From: Oscillospiraceae bacterium
GTDB lineage: Bacteria > Bacillota > Clostridia > Oscillospirales > Oscillospiraceae
Direction of reading: 5' to 3'
Length of the DNA stretch: 49,473 bases
NCBI GenBank assembly: GCA_017541825.1
Contig: JAFXYJ010000148.1
Span: 1-49,473, forward strand
Position numbers and translations under genes: made by a program
Part shown: in pieces, positions 28,007 to 36,210 of the stretch
How the letters are laid out: each line of letters opens with the position of its first letter
Numbering within the stretch: the stretch's first letter is position 1
The notes under the pieces: model-generated
What the model was told of the DNA's origin: nothing
What the model saw: the letters and a program-made list of their open reading frames with translations, nothing else
Database searches by the model: none

Positions 28007-29116
28007 ATGTCGCAGTCTTTCGGAAAAGAGACGCCGAAGCTCGGCTTCGGACTGATGAGGCTTCCCAAGAAGCTGACCGGCATCGATGTGGAGCAGTTCA
28101 AGGAAATGACGGATCTGTTTCTCGAGGCCGGATTCACGTACTTTGACACGGCGTACGTGTACCTCGGCTCCGAGGCGGCGGTGCGCAAGGCGCTCGTAGA
28201 GAGGCATCCGAGGGAGTCCTTCACTCTGGCTACAAAGCTGTTCGCCATGCTGGCGCCCACGGAAAAGGCGGCGAAAAAACAGTTCTATACGAGCCTGGAG
28301 CGGACCGGCGCCGGATATTTCGATTATTATCTCCTGCACTCGATCATGGAGAACAACTACCAGAAATATGAGCGATTCCACCTGTGGGATTTCGCCGCGG
28401 AGCAGAAGGCAAAGGGCCTGATCAAGCATGTCGGCTTTTCCTTCCACGCGGGACCGGAGCTGCTCGATCAGCTTCTGACCGAGCATCCGGAGGTGGATTT
28501 CGTCCAGCTCCAGATCAACTACGCCGACTGGGAGAACCGTACGGTGCATTCCCGGGCCAATTATGAGGTGGCGCGCAGGCACGGGAAATACATCACGGTA
28601 ATGGAGCCCGTCAAGGGCGGAAATCTTGCCAATCCTCCCGCGGAGGTGAAAAAGCTGTTTTCCGCCTATGCGTCGGAGGCGTCCTATGCCTCCTGGGCGA
28701 TCCGCTTCGTCGCCTCTCTGGACGGCATCCTGACGGTGCTCTCCGGCATGTCGAACCTCGCGCAGATGAAGGACAACCTCTCGTACATGCGCGATTTCCG
28801 ACCGCTGAACGCCGAGGAGCAGAAGCTTATCCAGCAGGCGCAGCGGATCATCGGCCACTCCGCGGCAGTCCCCTGTACGGCCTGCCGATACTGTACGGAG
28901 GGATGCCCGCAGAATATCCCGATCCCGGACATATTCTCGGCGCTGAACAAACGGCTGGCCAACGGCCAGTTCGAGGAGGCGAGCGCCGACTATGCCGCCG
29001 CGACGGCCGGAAAGGGGAGCGCCGCCGACTGCGTGGAGTGCCGCCGGTGCGAGGACGTGTGTCCCCAGCACATAAAGATCACCGAAAAGCTCAAACAGGC
29101 CTCGACGCTGCTGTAA
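28007..29116 (+). CDS. Aldo/keto reductase with C-terminal 4Fe-4S ferredoxin-like domain
   Basis: A 369-residue protein. Residues 1-about 270 form the aldo/keto reductase barrel, with the catalytic Asp-Tyr-Lys-His set recognisable at FDTAYVYLG, ATKLF and DYYLLHS. Residues about 280-369 carry two cysteine clusters, CTACRYCTEGCP and CVECRRCEDVCP, the pattern of 4Fe-4S binding. This fused class is common in anaerobes and its substrates are mostly unknown. I chose the ATG at 28007 because GGGGGA is 6 nt upstream; the ATG at 28001 abuts that site. Single-gene unit closed by a terminator. Confidence 0.92.
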   Translation: MSQSFGKETPKLGFGLMRLPKKLTGIDVEQFKEMTDLFLEAGFTYFDTAYVYLGSEAAVRKALVERHPRESFTLATKLFAMLAPTEKAAKKQFYTSLERTGAGYFDYYLLHSIMENNYQKYERFHLWDFAAEQKAKGLIKHVGFSFHAGPELLDQLLTEHPEVDFVQLQINYADWENRTVHSRANYEVARRHGKYITVMEPVKGGNLANPPAEVKKLFSAYASEASYASWAIRFVASLDGILTVLSGMSNLAQMKDNLSYMRDFRPLNAEEQKLIQQAQRIIGHSAAVPCTACRYCTEGCPQNIPIPDIFSALNKRLANGQFEEASADYAAATAGKGSAADCVECRRCEDVCPQHIKITEKLKQASTLL

Positions 29117-29144
29117 AAAAACACCGGGTTTTCCCGGTGTTTTT
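29116..29144. terminator. Bidirectional terminator between convergent genes
   Basis: AAAAACACCGGG (29116-29127) and CCCGGTGTTTTT (29133-29144) pair with a short T-rich loop. It serves the aldo/keto reductase on the plus strand and the copper operon on the minus strand. Confidence 0.9.
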
Positions 29145-29791
29145 CATTTGCATCTGTCGATAAACCGCCGCAGCAGAACGCTTCCGTCCACCGTGTCCGG
29201 CCGCAGATGGGAAAAGCACATGCGTTCCGGATGGAACTGCACGCCCAGGATCGGCAGAGTCTCGTGTTCGGCCGCTTCCGCGGTGCCGTCATCGGATCTG
29301 GCGGTCACGCGAAATCCGCGTCCCGGTATACCGACAGCTTGGTGATGGGAGCTGTTGACGGAAAAGCGCTGTCCATACAGCTCCCCGAGAATGGAACCTT
29401 CCGCGGCTGTGATCGGGTGGACGCTGTCCGTCTCCCCGGTTCTTGAATGGATAAGCCCTGTTCTTATATCCTGTACCAGCGTACCGCCCAGCGCCACGTT
29501 GATGACCTGGATGCCGCGGCAGATGCCGAGGATCGGCTTGCCCATTACCATGAATGCCAGGAAAAGATCGATCTGCAGCGCGTCGAGCGCCTCGTCGATC
29601 GAAAAGGAACCGTCGTTTTCCTGCCCGTAGCGCGCCGGCGCCACGTCGCCGCCGCCGGGCAGGAGCAGGCCGTCAAATCCCTCGGGGTCGACAGTCGCCG
29701 CTGTCAGCACAGCCTCCGCGCCCAGCGCAGAGAGCGCCCGGCGGTAGTTCAAGCATTCCTCTCCGATCACGGGCAGCAGGATCCTGACCAT
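29144..29791 (-). CDS. Gamma-glutamyl-gamma-aminobutyrate hydrolase family (peptidase C26) protein
   Basis: A 215-residue class I glutamine amidotransferase-like hydrolase. The nucleophile elbow GICRG (Cys at about residue 94), LLPGGGDVAP near residue 47, and FHPE with the catalytic His near residue 190 are the C26 triad blocks. Family members cut gamma-glutamyl bonds in small peptides such as gamma-Glu-GABA or polyglutamates. It starts 4 nt after copZ, so it is the last gene of the copper operon; whether it acts on glutathione-like or other thiol peptides is unknown. Confidence 0.88.
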   Translation of the reverse strand: MVRILLPVIGEECLNYRRALSALGAEAVLTAATVDPEGFDGLLLPGGGDVAPARYGQENDGSFSIDEALDALQIDLFLAFMVMGKPILGICRGIQVINVALGGTLVQDIRTGLIHSRTGETDSVHPITAAEGSILGELYGQRFSVNSSHHQAVGIPGRGFRVTARSDDGTAEAAEHETLPILGVQFHPERMCFSHLRPDTVDGSVLLRRFIDRCK

Positions 29792-29795
29792 CGTC

Positions 29796-30050
29796 TCAGC
29801 CGAACAGCCCCAGAAATCCCTTTTTCTTCACCGTCTCCGTGGTCACGGCCCCGGGGGTGTAGCCGGTGTCGGTGATGACGGCGGCGAGCTTGGCCGCGTC
29901 GAGCTTGGCCTCGGAGATGATCTCGGCCTGCTTGAGATCCTTATCGGCCTTGACGCTTTTGACGGTGAAGTTCTTCTCCACGGCCTCGTTGACGTGACGC
30001 TCGCAGTTCTGGCAGGACATGCCGTCGATCTTGATGATAGTTTTGACCAT
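29796..30050 (-). CDS. copZ: Copper chaperone, heavy-metal-associated (HMA) domain protein
   Basis: An 84-residue HMA protein. The metal site is GMSCQNC (Cys13, Cys16). Residues 1-65 form the ferredoxin-like HMA fold; a short extra tail ending KKKGFLGLFG follows. It lies 26 nt after copA and before the C26 gene in the csoR operon. CopZ proteins deliver Cu(I) to CopA and CsoR. Confidence 0.92.
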   Translation of the reverse strand: MVKTIIKIDGMSCQNCERHVNEAVEKNFTVKSVKADKDLKQAEIISEAKLDAAKLAAVITDTGYTPGAVTTETVKKKGFLGLFG

Positions 30051-30076
30051 TGAAATATACCTCCAATAATAATAAT

Positions 30077-32653
30077 TTACGTGATGGAATCCACGGTGTA
30101 GCCGCTGTCCTCAATGGCGGCGCGCAGGGCGTCGTCCGTCTCGGGTGAGAGGAGCGTCACTTTCGCGATTCCCGTCTCAAAGCTGACCTCCGCCTGCGCA
30201 ACGCCGGAAAGCGCCTCCAGCGCGTCCTTGACAGTTTTCTGGCAGTGGCCGCAGGTCATCCCGGAGACCTGGATGATCTTCGTTTCGGCGTCTGCCGGGA
30301 TCGCCATGGGCGCAGACTGCGGCGCCGCCGTCCCGGCCGAGACGAAGAGCTCCTCGGGAAGCACCGCCTCCTGCTTGATACGCGTGTCCTTGGACGCGTC
30401 GTGGAGCTTGAACAGGTTCAGACGCAGCGCGTTCATCACGACGCACACGCTCGAGAGGCTCATCGCCGCGGCGCCGAGCATCGGGTTGAGTGTGAGCCCC
30501 GCCCAGACAAAGCAGCCTGCGGCTACGGGGATACAGATGACGTTGTAGAAGAACGCCCAGAAGAGGTTTTCATGGATGTTGCGCAGCGTAGCGCGGCTGA
30601 GGCGGATCGCGGCGGGGACGTCGGCGAGCCGGCTCTGCATGAGCACCACGTCGGCAGCGTCGATGGCCACGTCGGTGCCCGCGCCGATGGCGATGCCGAT
30701 GTTCGCACGGGTCAGGGCGGGGGCGTCGTTGATGCCGTCGCCCACCATGGCCACCTTGCCGTAATCGCATAGAGTGCGGACGACCGCCTCCTTGCCGTCG
30801 GGAAGGACCCCGGCGATCACGTGATCCACGCCGGCCTGGGCGCCGATGGCCCGGGCGGTGCGCTCGTTGTCTCCGGTGAGCATCACCACGCGGATGCCCA
30901 TGTTCTTGAGCTCGCCGATCGCCTGGGCGGCGTCCTCCTTGAGCACGTCAGCCACGGCGATGACGCCCAGCAGCCGGCCGCCCCTGGCGAAGAAGAGCGG
31001 CGTCTTGCCGTTTTCGGACAGCTGCTGCGCTTTGAGCTGCATTGCCTCGGGAACGGAAGCGTTCCGGGTGATATAGTCAAAGTTGCCGCCGGTGAGCCTT
31101 TCTCCGTCAATGGACGCCTCGAGGCCGTTGCCGGGCAGCGCCCGGAAATCGTCGACCTCGGGGGGAGTGATGCCCAGTTCCGTCTGTCTTTGGAGGATGG
31201 CCCGGGCCAGCGGGTGCTCGCTTTTTTGCTCCAGCGCGGCGGAGAAGAGCAGCAGATCGTCTTCGCTCACACCCTCCGCGGGCACGAGATCGGTCACGCG
31301 CGGCTCACCCTGGGTGATGGTGCCGGTCTTGTCCATGACGACGATCTGGGAACGGCCGGTCTCCTCCAGAGAGACGGCGGTCTTGAACAGCACGCCGTTT
31401 TTCGCGCCGAGCCCGTTGCCGACCATGATGGCCACGGGCGTGGCCAGACCCAGAGCGCAGGGACAGCTGATGACCAGCACGGAGATGCCTCTGGCCAGCG
31501 CGAAGCTGAAGGGCCGGCCGATCAGCATCCAGACGAGGATCGTCACCGCGGCGATGCCGATGACCACCGGCACGAACACACCGGAGACCTTGTCGGCGAT
31601 CTTGGCGATCGGCGCCTTTGTGGCGGCGGCGTCGCTGACCATGCGGATGATCTGGGAGAGCGTGGTATCCTCGCCCACGCGGGTGGCCTCACAGCGGAGG
31701 AAGCCGGACTGGTTGATGGTCGCCGCGGAGACGAGATCGCCCTCGGCCTTGTCGACGGGGATGCTCTCACCGGTGAGCGCGGCCTCATTGACGGCGCTGA
31801 CGCCTTCAAGCACCCGGCCGTCCACGGGGATGCTCTCGCCGGGACGGACGACGAACACGTCGCCCTTCTGCACTTCAGCGATGTTGACGGTGACCTCTCG
31901 TCCGTCGCGCAGCAGCGTGGCGGTCTGCGGCGCGAGCTTCATCAATCCCTTCAGCGCGTCGGTGGTGCGGCCCTTGGAACGCGCCTCGAGCATTTTGCCC
32001 ACGGTGATCAGCGTGAGGATCATGGCGGCGGATTCAAAATAGAACTCCATCATGTATTCCATGACCTTGACGCCGTCGCCGTCGGCCTGGGCGCGTGTCA
32101 TTGCCAGGAGCACATAGACGCTCCATACGTAGGAGGCCATGGAACCCATCGCCACCAGCGTGTCCATATTGGGGGAGCGGTGAATGAGACCGCGAAAACC
32201 GCTGATAAAGAACCGCTGGTTGATGACCATGACGATGGAAGCAAGCAGAAGCTGCACGATGCCCATGGCGACGTGGTTGCCCTCAAAGAAGGCGGGCAGC
32301 GGCCAACCCCACATCATGTGGCCCATGGATACATACATGAGCAACGCCAGAAAACCGACCGAGGCGATCAGTCTCTTTTTGAGGAGAGGCGTTTCCTTGT
32401 CGGCCAGCGCATCGGCATCGGCCGAAGGGGAGGCGGAGGCGTTTTTTTCCGCAGACTTGAGAGAAGCGCCGTATCCGGCCTTTTCCACCGCCGCGATGAT
32501 CGCGTCCGGCGAAGCGGTTCCTTCCACGCCCATGGAGTTGGTCAGAAGACTCACCGCGCAGGAGGTCACGCCCTCCACGGCGGAGACGGCTTTTTCGACC
32601 CTGTTGCTGCAGGCGGCGCAGGTCATGCCCGTCACATTGTACTGTTCCATCAT
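30077..32653 (-). CDS. copA: Copper-translocating P1B-type ATPase with HMA domains at both ends
   Basis: An 858-residue Cu(I) efflux pump. The N-terminal HMA site is GMTCAAC (Cys12, Cys15). The membrane CPC metal-transport motif is at residues 397-399, the phosphorylated Asp441 lies in DKTGT, and TGDN, the GDGIND hinge and eight membrane helices are visible. A second HMA domain at the C terminus carries GMTCGHC (Cys801, Cys804), an arrangement less common than two N-terminal domains. The start may be ATG at 32653 or the adjacent ATG at 32650, which is better spaced from AAGGGG. It follows csoR by 8 nt. Confidence 0.95.
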   Translation of the reverse strand: MMEQYNVTGMTCAACSNRVEKAVSAVEGVTSCAVSLLTNSMGVEGTASPDAIIAAVEKAGYGASLKSAEKNASASPSADADALADKETPLLKKRLIASVGFLALLMYVSMGHMMWGWPLPAFFEGNHVAMGIVQLLLASIVMVINQRFFISGFRGLIHRSPNMDTLVAMGSMASYVWSVYVLLAMTRAQADGDGVKVMEYMMEFYFESAAMILTLITVGKMLEARSKGRTTDALKGLMKLAPQTATLLRDGREVTVNIAEVQKGDVFVVRPGESIPVDGRVLEGVSAVNEAALTGESIPVDKAEGDLVSAATINQSGFLRCEATRVGEDTTLSQIIRMVSDAAATKAPIAKIADKVSGVFVPVVIGIAAVTILVWMLIGRPFSFALARGISVLVISCPCALGLATPVAIMVGNGLGAKNGVLFKTAVSLEETGRSQIVVMDKTGTITQGEPRVTDLVPAEGVSEDDLLLFSAALEQKSEHPLARAILQRQTELGITPPEVDDFRALPGNGLEASIDGERLTGGNFDYITRNASVPEAMQLKAQQLSENGKTPLFFARGGRLLGVIAVADVLKEDAAQAIGELKNMGIRVVMLTGDNERTARAIGAQAGVDHVIAGVLPDGKEAVVRTLCDYGKVAMVGDGINDAPALTRANIGIAIGAGTDVAIDAADVVLMQSRLADVPAAIRLSRATLRNIHENLFWAFFYNVICIPVAAGCFVWAGLTLNPMLGAAAMSLSSVCVVMNALRLNLFKLHDASKDTRIKQEAVLPEELFVSAGTAAPQSAPMAIPADAETKIIQVSGMTCGHCQKTVKDALEALSGVAQAEVSFETGIAKVTLLSPETDDALRAAIEDSGYTVDSIT

Positions 32654-32661
32654 ATCGCCCC

Positions 32662-32955
32662 TTATTTGAGTAGTTTTCCGATGACGACCATCAGCTCATC
32701 CGCCGCCGAATCGTCACCGGAACGGATATCTCTCACGACGCAGGAATGGATGTGGCTGGAAAGCAGCTCCCGGTTGAATGCGTTCAGCGCCGCGGAAACG
32801 GCGGCCGACTGGTTGAGGATATCGGCGCAGTACACGTCTTTTTCCAGCATTCCCTTGAGCCCGCGGATCTGGCCCTCGATCCGGCTCAGCCGGTTGATGA
32901 GCCTCCGGCGTTCGGCCTCGTCACGGGATGTGGTCCTGCAGCAGTTTTCCTCCAT
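32662..32955 (-). CDS. csoR: CsoR family copper-sensing transcriptional repressor
   Basis: A 97-residue all-helical repressor. Copper ligands appear at Cys43, His68 and Cys72, the same spacing (25 and 4) as in characterised CsoR proteins. [17 protein letters not shown] is the DNA-binding helix signature. AAGGAGG is 8 nt upstream of the ATG at 32955. It is the first gene of the copper operon and two CsoR-type operators lie just upstream, so autoregulation is expected: apo-CsoR represses, Cu(I) releases. Confidence 0.94.
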   Translation of the reverse strand: MEENCCRTTSRDEAERRRLINRLSRIEGQIRGLKGMLEKDVYCADILNQSAAVSAALNAFNRELLSSHIHSCVVRDIRSGDDSAADELMVVIGKLLK

Positions 32956-32971
32956 GGATCATCCCTCCTTG

Positions 32972-32988
32972 ATACCCCCGAAGGGTAT
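32972..32988 (-). promoter_or_regulatory. CsoR operator site 1 (leader)
   Basis: ATACCC-N5-GGGTAT, a perfect 6-5-6 inverted repeat of 17 bp, between the predicted transcription start (about 32992) and the csoR ribosome site. Confidence 0.85.
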
Positions 32989-32998
32989 TTACAGCCTT

Positions 32999-33026
32999 AT
33001 TATATACCCTGTGGGGGTATTGTCAA
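32999..33026 (-). promoter_or_regulatory. csoR-copA-copZ promoter with embedded CsoR operator site 2
   Basis: On the minus strand TTGACA (33026-33021), a 16-bp spacer and TATAAT (33004-32999) are both consensus. A second 17-bp ATACCC-N5-GGGTAT repeat (33004-33020) fills the spacer exactly. The two operators are 32 bp apart centre to centre, about three DNA turns. Confidence 0.9.
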
Positions 33027-33070
33027 TCCTCAATAATAAGGAAACAGAAAAACATGCCGTATGCCGCGGC

Positions 33071-33107
33071 TTGTAAAAAGATAAACAGTGTGGTACACTA
33101 TGTTTAT
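33071..33107 (+). promoter_or_regulatory. rrf2 promoter with Rrf2-type operator
   Basis: TTGTAA (33071-33076), a 17-bp spacer and TGG-TACACT (33091-33099). A 27-bp operator, ATAAACA-N13-TGTTTAT (33081-33107), spans the -10 and the start site. The same arms and spacing occur before nifS. Confidence 0.85.
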
Positions 33108-33129
33108 AAAACAGCAGGAGATGCGACGG

Positions 33130-33540
33130 ATGCTTGTATCGACCAAGGGACGCTATGCGCTGAAGGTCATGATCGACCTGGCGCAGCACAACGACGGCGA
33201 ATATGTTGTTCTTATGGATATCGCCCGGAGACAGGATATTTCCGAGAAATACCTCGAAGGGATCATCTCGCAGCTGAGCCGTTCCGGCATGCTCGATGCG
33301 CAGCGGGGAAGAGGCGGAGGTTACCGCCTCTCAAGGAATCCGGAGGAGTATACGGTCGGAGAGATCATCCGGCAGACAGAAGGACCGCTGGCTCCGGTGG
33401 CCTGTTTGAAAAACGACGACAACGACTGTCCCCGCGCCGCCGACTGTCTGACGCTTCCGCTGTGGGAGGAGCTCGACCGGCGTATGAACGACTACCTGGA
33501 CGGGATCACGCTCTCGGATCTGCTCGTCGGAAATGTATGA
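33130..33540 (+). CDS. Rrf2 family transcriptional regulator (IscR/CymR-like)
   Basis: A 136-residue winged-helix regulator. LVSTKGRYALKVMIDLAQH at the N terminus and DISEKYLEGIISQLSRSGMLDAQRGRGGGY for the recognition helix and wing are Rrf2 hallmarks. Three cysteines in CLKNDDNDC and PRAADC (C-x7-C-x5-C) could hold an Fe-S cluster as in IscR, though IscR spacing is x5-x5. I chose the ATG at 33130, with CAGGAGA 8 nt upstream, over in-frame starts at 33088 and 33121. The downstream nifS-iscU operon has the same operator, so control of iron-sulfur or sulfur metabolism is likely. Confidence 0.92.
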   Translation: MLVSTKGRYALKVMIDLAQHNDGEYVVLMDIARRQDISEKYLEGIISQLSRSGMLDAQRGRGGGYRLSRNPEEYTVGEIIRQTEGPLAPVACLKNDDNDCPRAADCLTLPLWEELDRRMNDYLDGITLSDLLVGNV

Positions 33541-33580
33541 AAAAAGCACGGGATCTTTGATTATGATCCCGTGCTTTTTT
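33541..33580 (+). terminator. Terminator after the Rrf2 gene
   Basis: AAAAAGCACGGGATC (33541-33555) pairs with GATCCCGTGCTTTTT (33565-33579), starting one base after the stop codon. Confidence 0.92.
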
Positions 33581-33592
33581 CTCGGTCATATA

Positions 33593-33621
33593 TTGACAGA
33601 ACGGAAATCATCTGGTATTCT
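33593..33621 (+). promoter_or_regulatory. nifS-iscU promoter
   Basis: TTGACA (33593-33598), a 17-bp spacer and TGG-TATTCT (33613-33621), an extended -10. Confidence 0.85.
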
Positions 33622-33648
33622 ATAAACACATCAAAAAAGTATGTTTAT
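33622..33648 (+). promoter_or_regulatory. Rrf2-type operator at the nifS start site
   Basis: ATAAACA-N13-TGTTTAT with the same arms and spacing as the operator at 33081. It begins right after the -10 hexamer and covers the predicted transcription start (about 33628). Confidence 0.85.
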
Positions 33649-33673
33649 ATTCCCGGAAGGAGTGTATCAAAAA

Positions 33674-34861
33674 GTGTTTGTATATGCGGACAACGCAGCG
33701 ACGACAAAAATGAGCCCGACGGCGATCAAGGCGATGCTGCCGTATCTGGAGGAGAATTACGGCAACGCGTCGAGTCTCTACGCCTTCGGTCAAAAGTCGG
33801 CGGAGGCGCTTGCCGCGGCCCGCTCGACCGTAGCCGGCTGTCTCAACGCGGAGCCCCGGGAGATCATCTTCACTTCCGGGGGCAGCGAATCGGACAACCA
33901 GGCGATCCGCTCCGCGGCAAGCTGGGGCGCCAGGTTCGGGAAAAAGCACATCATTTCCACGGCCTTTGAGCATCATGCGGTGCTGCATACCCTGCGTCGG
34001 CTCAAAAAAGAGGGATTCGATATCACGCTGCTCAATGTCCATGAAAACGGCATCGTGACGCCGCAGCAGGTCAGCGACGCCATCCGCGAGGACACCTGTC
34101 TCGTGACGATCATGTACGCCAACAACGAGATCGGAACGATCCAGCCCATTGCCGAGATCGGACGAATCTGCCGGGAAAGAGGAGTGTGGTTCCACACCGA
34201 CGCGGTGCAGGCTGCGGGGCATCTGCCCATAGACGTCAAGGCGCAGAATATCGACATGCTCTCTCTGTCCGCGCACAAATTCCATGGACCGAAGGGCGTC
34301 GGCGCCCTCTATGTACGCCGCGGCGCGCCGCTGGAAACGCTGATCGAGGGCGGCGCGCAGGAGCGCAGCAAACGGGCCGGCACGGAGAACATCGCCTGGA
34401 TCGCCGCCGCCGCCGCGGCGCTTCGGGAAGCCTGCGAGCATATGGAGGAGAACAGCGCCAGGGTCACGGCGCTGCGCGACAGGGTCATCGACGGACTGTC
34501 TGCCATCCCTCACAGCGCCCTCAACGGCGACAGAGAGCACAGGCTGCCGGGCAACATCAACTTCTGTTTCGAGGGCATCGAAGGGGAAAGCCTGCTCCTG
34601 CTGCTCGACGACGCGGGGATCTGCGCCTCCTCCGGCTCGGCCTGCACATCGGGGTCGCTGGATCCCAGTCATGTGCTGCTGGCCATCGGGCGGCCGCACG
34701 AGGTCGCGCATGGCTCGCTGCGGCTGACACTGGGGGAATACAACACCGAAGAGGACGTGGACAGGATCCTTGCCGAGGTGCCGCGGGTCGTCGAGTATCT
34801 GCGCGGCATGTCCCCGGTCTGGAAGGATCTGGAATCCGGCAAAACACGGCATCAGCTTTGA
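33674..34861 (+). CDS. nifS: Cysteine desulfurase (NifS/IscS type)
   Basis: A 395-residue PLP enzyme that takes sulfur from cysteine for Fe-S cluster assembly. YADNAATTKMSP opens the protein; the PLP lysine is Lys202 (SAHKFHGPKG); the catalytic Cys324 lies in SSGSACTSG. The start is GTG at 33674, with GGAAGGAG about 11 nt upstream; an in-frame ATG at 33641 lies inside the operator. It is followed by iscU 18 nt later and is controlled from the shared Rrf2-type promoter. Confidence 0.95.
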   Translation: MFVYADNAATTKMSPTAIKAMLPYLEENYGNASSLYAFGQKSAEALAAARSTVAGCLNAEPREIIFTSGGSESDNQAIRSAASWGARFGKKHIISTAFEHHAVLHTLRRLKKEGFDITLLNVHENGIVTPQQVSDAIREDTCLVTIMYANNEIGTIQPIAEIGRICRERGVWFHTDAVQAAGHLPIDVKAQNIDMLSLSAHKFHGPKGVGALYVRRGAPLETLIEGGAQERSKRAGTENIAWIAAAAAALREACEHMEENSARVTALRDRVIDGLSAIPHSALNGDREHRLPGNINFCFEGIEGESLLLLLDDAGICASSGSACTSGSLDPSHVLLAIGRPHEVAHGSLRLTLGEYNTEEDVDRILAEVPRVVEYLRGMSPVWKDLESGKTRHQL

Positions 34862-34879
34862 TTTGGGAGGATCAGCGAC

Positions 34880-35329
34880 ATGGCATTGTACAGTGAGAAG
34901 GTATTTGATCATTTCAAGAACCCGCGCAATGTGGGAGAGATTCCCGACGCCGACGGCATCGGAGAGGTCGGCAACGCCAAATGCGGCGATATTATGAAAA
35001 TGTATCTGAAGATCGACAACAACATCATCACCGACGTCAAGTTCGAGACCTTCGGCTGCGGCAGCGCCATCGCCTCCAGCTCCATGGCAACGACGATGAT
35101 CAAGGGGAAGACCATCGAGGAAGCGCTGGCCGTGACGAATAAGGATGTGGTGGAGGCGCTGGACGGGCTGCCTGCCCATAAGTTACACTGCAGCGTGCTG
35201 GCGGAGGAATCCATCAAGTCTGCGGTACAGGACTATTACGAGAAGAACAACATCCCCTATGACAAGAGCAAATTCCCGGTCCTTGAGGACTGCGAGGCCT
35301 GCGACGCCGGTCAGGTTCGCATGGTCTGA
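34880..35329 (+). CDS. iscU: Fe-S cluster assembly scaffold IscU/NifU-like
   Basis: A 149-residue scaffold protein. The three cluster cysteines Cys35 (KCGD), Cys60 (GCGSA) and Cys104 (HCSVLAEE) and Asp37 are at classic IscU positions. A 20-residue tail after about 125 has two more cysteines (DCEACDAGQ), which is typical of Clostridia NifU-type proteins. GGAGGATCAGCGAC precedes the ATG. It works with the NifS encoded just upstream. Confidence 0.95.
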   Translation: MALYSEKVFDHFKNPRNVGEIPDADGIGEVGNAKCGDIMKMYLKIDNNIITDVKFETFGCGSAIASSSMATTMIKGKTIEEALAVTNKDVVEALDGLPAHKLHCSVLAEESIKSAVQDYYEKNNIPYDKSKFPVLEDCEACDAGQVRMV

Positions 35330-35355
35330 TATCCGCAAAAATAATGAAGTTTCCG

Positions 35356-35393
35356 CGGCGCTGTTTACAAAACAGCGCCGTTTATGATATAAT
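35356..35393 (+). terminator. Terminator of nifS-iscU, overlapped by the cbiR-operon promoter
   Basis: CGGCGCTGTTT (35356-35366) pairs with AAACAGCGCCG (35370-35380), followed by TTTATG. A promoter uses the loop and right flank: TTTACA (35364-35369), an 18-bp spacer and TGA-TATAAT (35385-35393). Transcripts from it begin after the hairpin. Confidence 0.72.
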
Positions 35394-35438
35394 TACCCGA
35401 TTATATTGAAACACTCATCGAACAGAGGAACAATCGTT

Positions 35439-36200
35439 ATGAGCTCCTTTCGGGAAAGGCTGTATCTTTCCACCATTGACGATAATGCGCCTGCGCTGGC
35501 CCGCAGCTTCGGCCTCGGCCTGGAGATCGCACAGTTCTGTACGGCGATGAACATGGACGAGGGCTTTGCCGGCACGAATGCGAAAACACTCTCTGCCATG
35601 GAGGGCGTAGAGAGATTCACCTTTCACGCTCCCTTCAGTGAGCTGTGTCCGGCCGCCATTGACCCGCTGGTCCGTGAGATCACATCCAGACGCTATACTC
35701 AGGCGATCGCGCTGTCGAAAAGCTACGGCATCAAGAAGATCGTGATCCACTCCGGCTTCATACCGATGGTGTATTTTCCCGAATGGTTTGTTCCCGAGAG
35801 CATTGCGTTTTGGAAGGAGTTTCTCCGCGGCGCCGACAGCGACATAACGATCTGCCTGGAAAACGTGATGGAACCGGACGCCGATATGCTCGTGGATATC
35901 GCCGCGGGCGTCGACGATGCGCGGCTGCGGCTGTGTCTGGACATGGGACATGCGAACACGCGCGTTTCCGCAGCGCCCGTGACTGAGTGGATCCGGAAAA
36001 TGGCTCCGTGGCTGAGTCATATCCACATCCACAACAACGACGGGGACAGCGATCTTCACCGCCCGCTGGGAGAGGGGATCCTGGACTACACAGCGCTGCT
36101 TGCCGAGAGCGAGTCGCTTTGCGCCGATGTCACCTATACGGTGGAAAACATGGCCGCCGCGGCCAGCGTCGACTGGCTGCGGGAGAATGATTATCTGTGA
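35439..36200 (+). CDS. cbiR: TIM-barrel (AP endonuclease 2 superfamily) protein, probable cobamide-remodelling phosphodiesterase CbiR
   Basis: A 253-residue xylose-isomerase-like barrel. Metal-site residues are visible: His and Glu in the KIVIHSGF and ICLENVMEP segments, Asp-His in CLDMGHAN, His pair in HIHIHNNDGDSDLHRPLGEG. It is first in an operon with cobT, cobU, cobS and cobC. Known: CbiR of Akkermansia is an AP endonuclease 2 superfamily enzyme that opens the nucleotide loop of cobamides, and its genes lie in such salvage operons. The assignment rests on fold and context; a sugar isomerase is the alternative. The ATG at 35439 has GAGGAA upstream. Confidence 0.72.
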   Translation: MSSFRERLYLSTIDDNAPALARSFGLGLEIAQFCTAMNMDEGFAGTNAKTLSAMEGVERFTFHAPFSELCPAAIDPLVREITSRRYTQAIALSKSYGIKKIVIHSGFIPMVYFPEWFVPESIAFWKEFLRGADSDITICLENVMEPDADMLVDIAAGVDDARLRLCLDMGHANTRVSAAPVTEWIRKMAPWLSHIHIHNNDGDSDLHRPLGEGILDYTALLAESESLCADVTYTVENMAAAASVDWLRENDYL

Positions 36201-36210
36201 GGTAAAGAAA

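Noticed and set aside
35330..35438. A cobalamin riboswitch before the cobamide operon
   Set aside because: The gap is about 110 bp, is mostly filled by a terminator and promoter, and shows no B12-box-like sequence.
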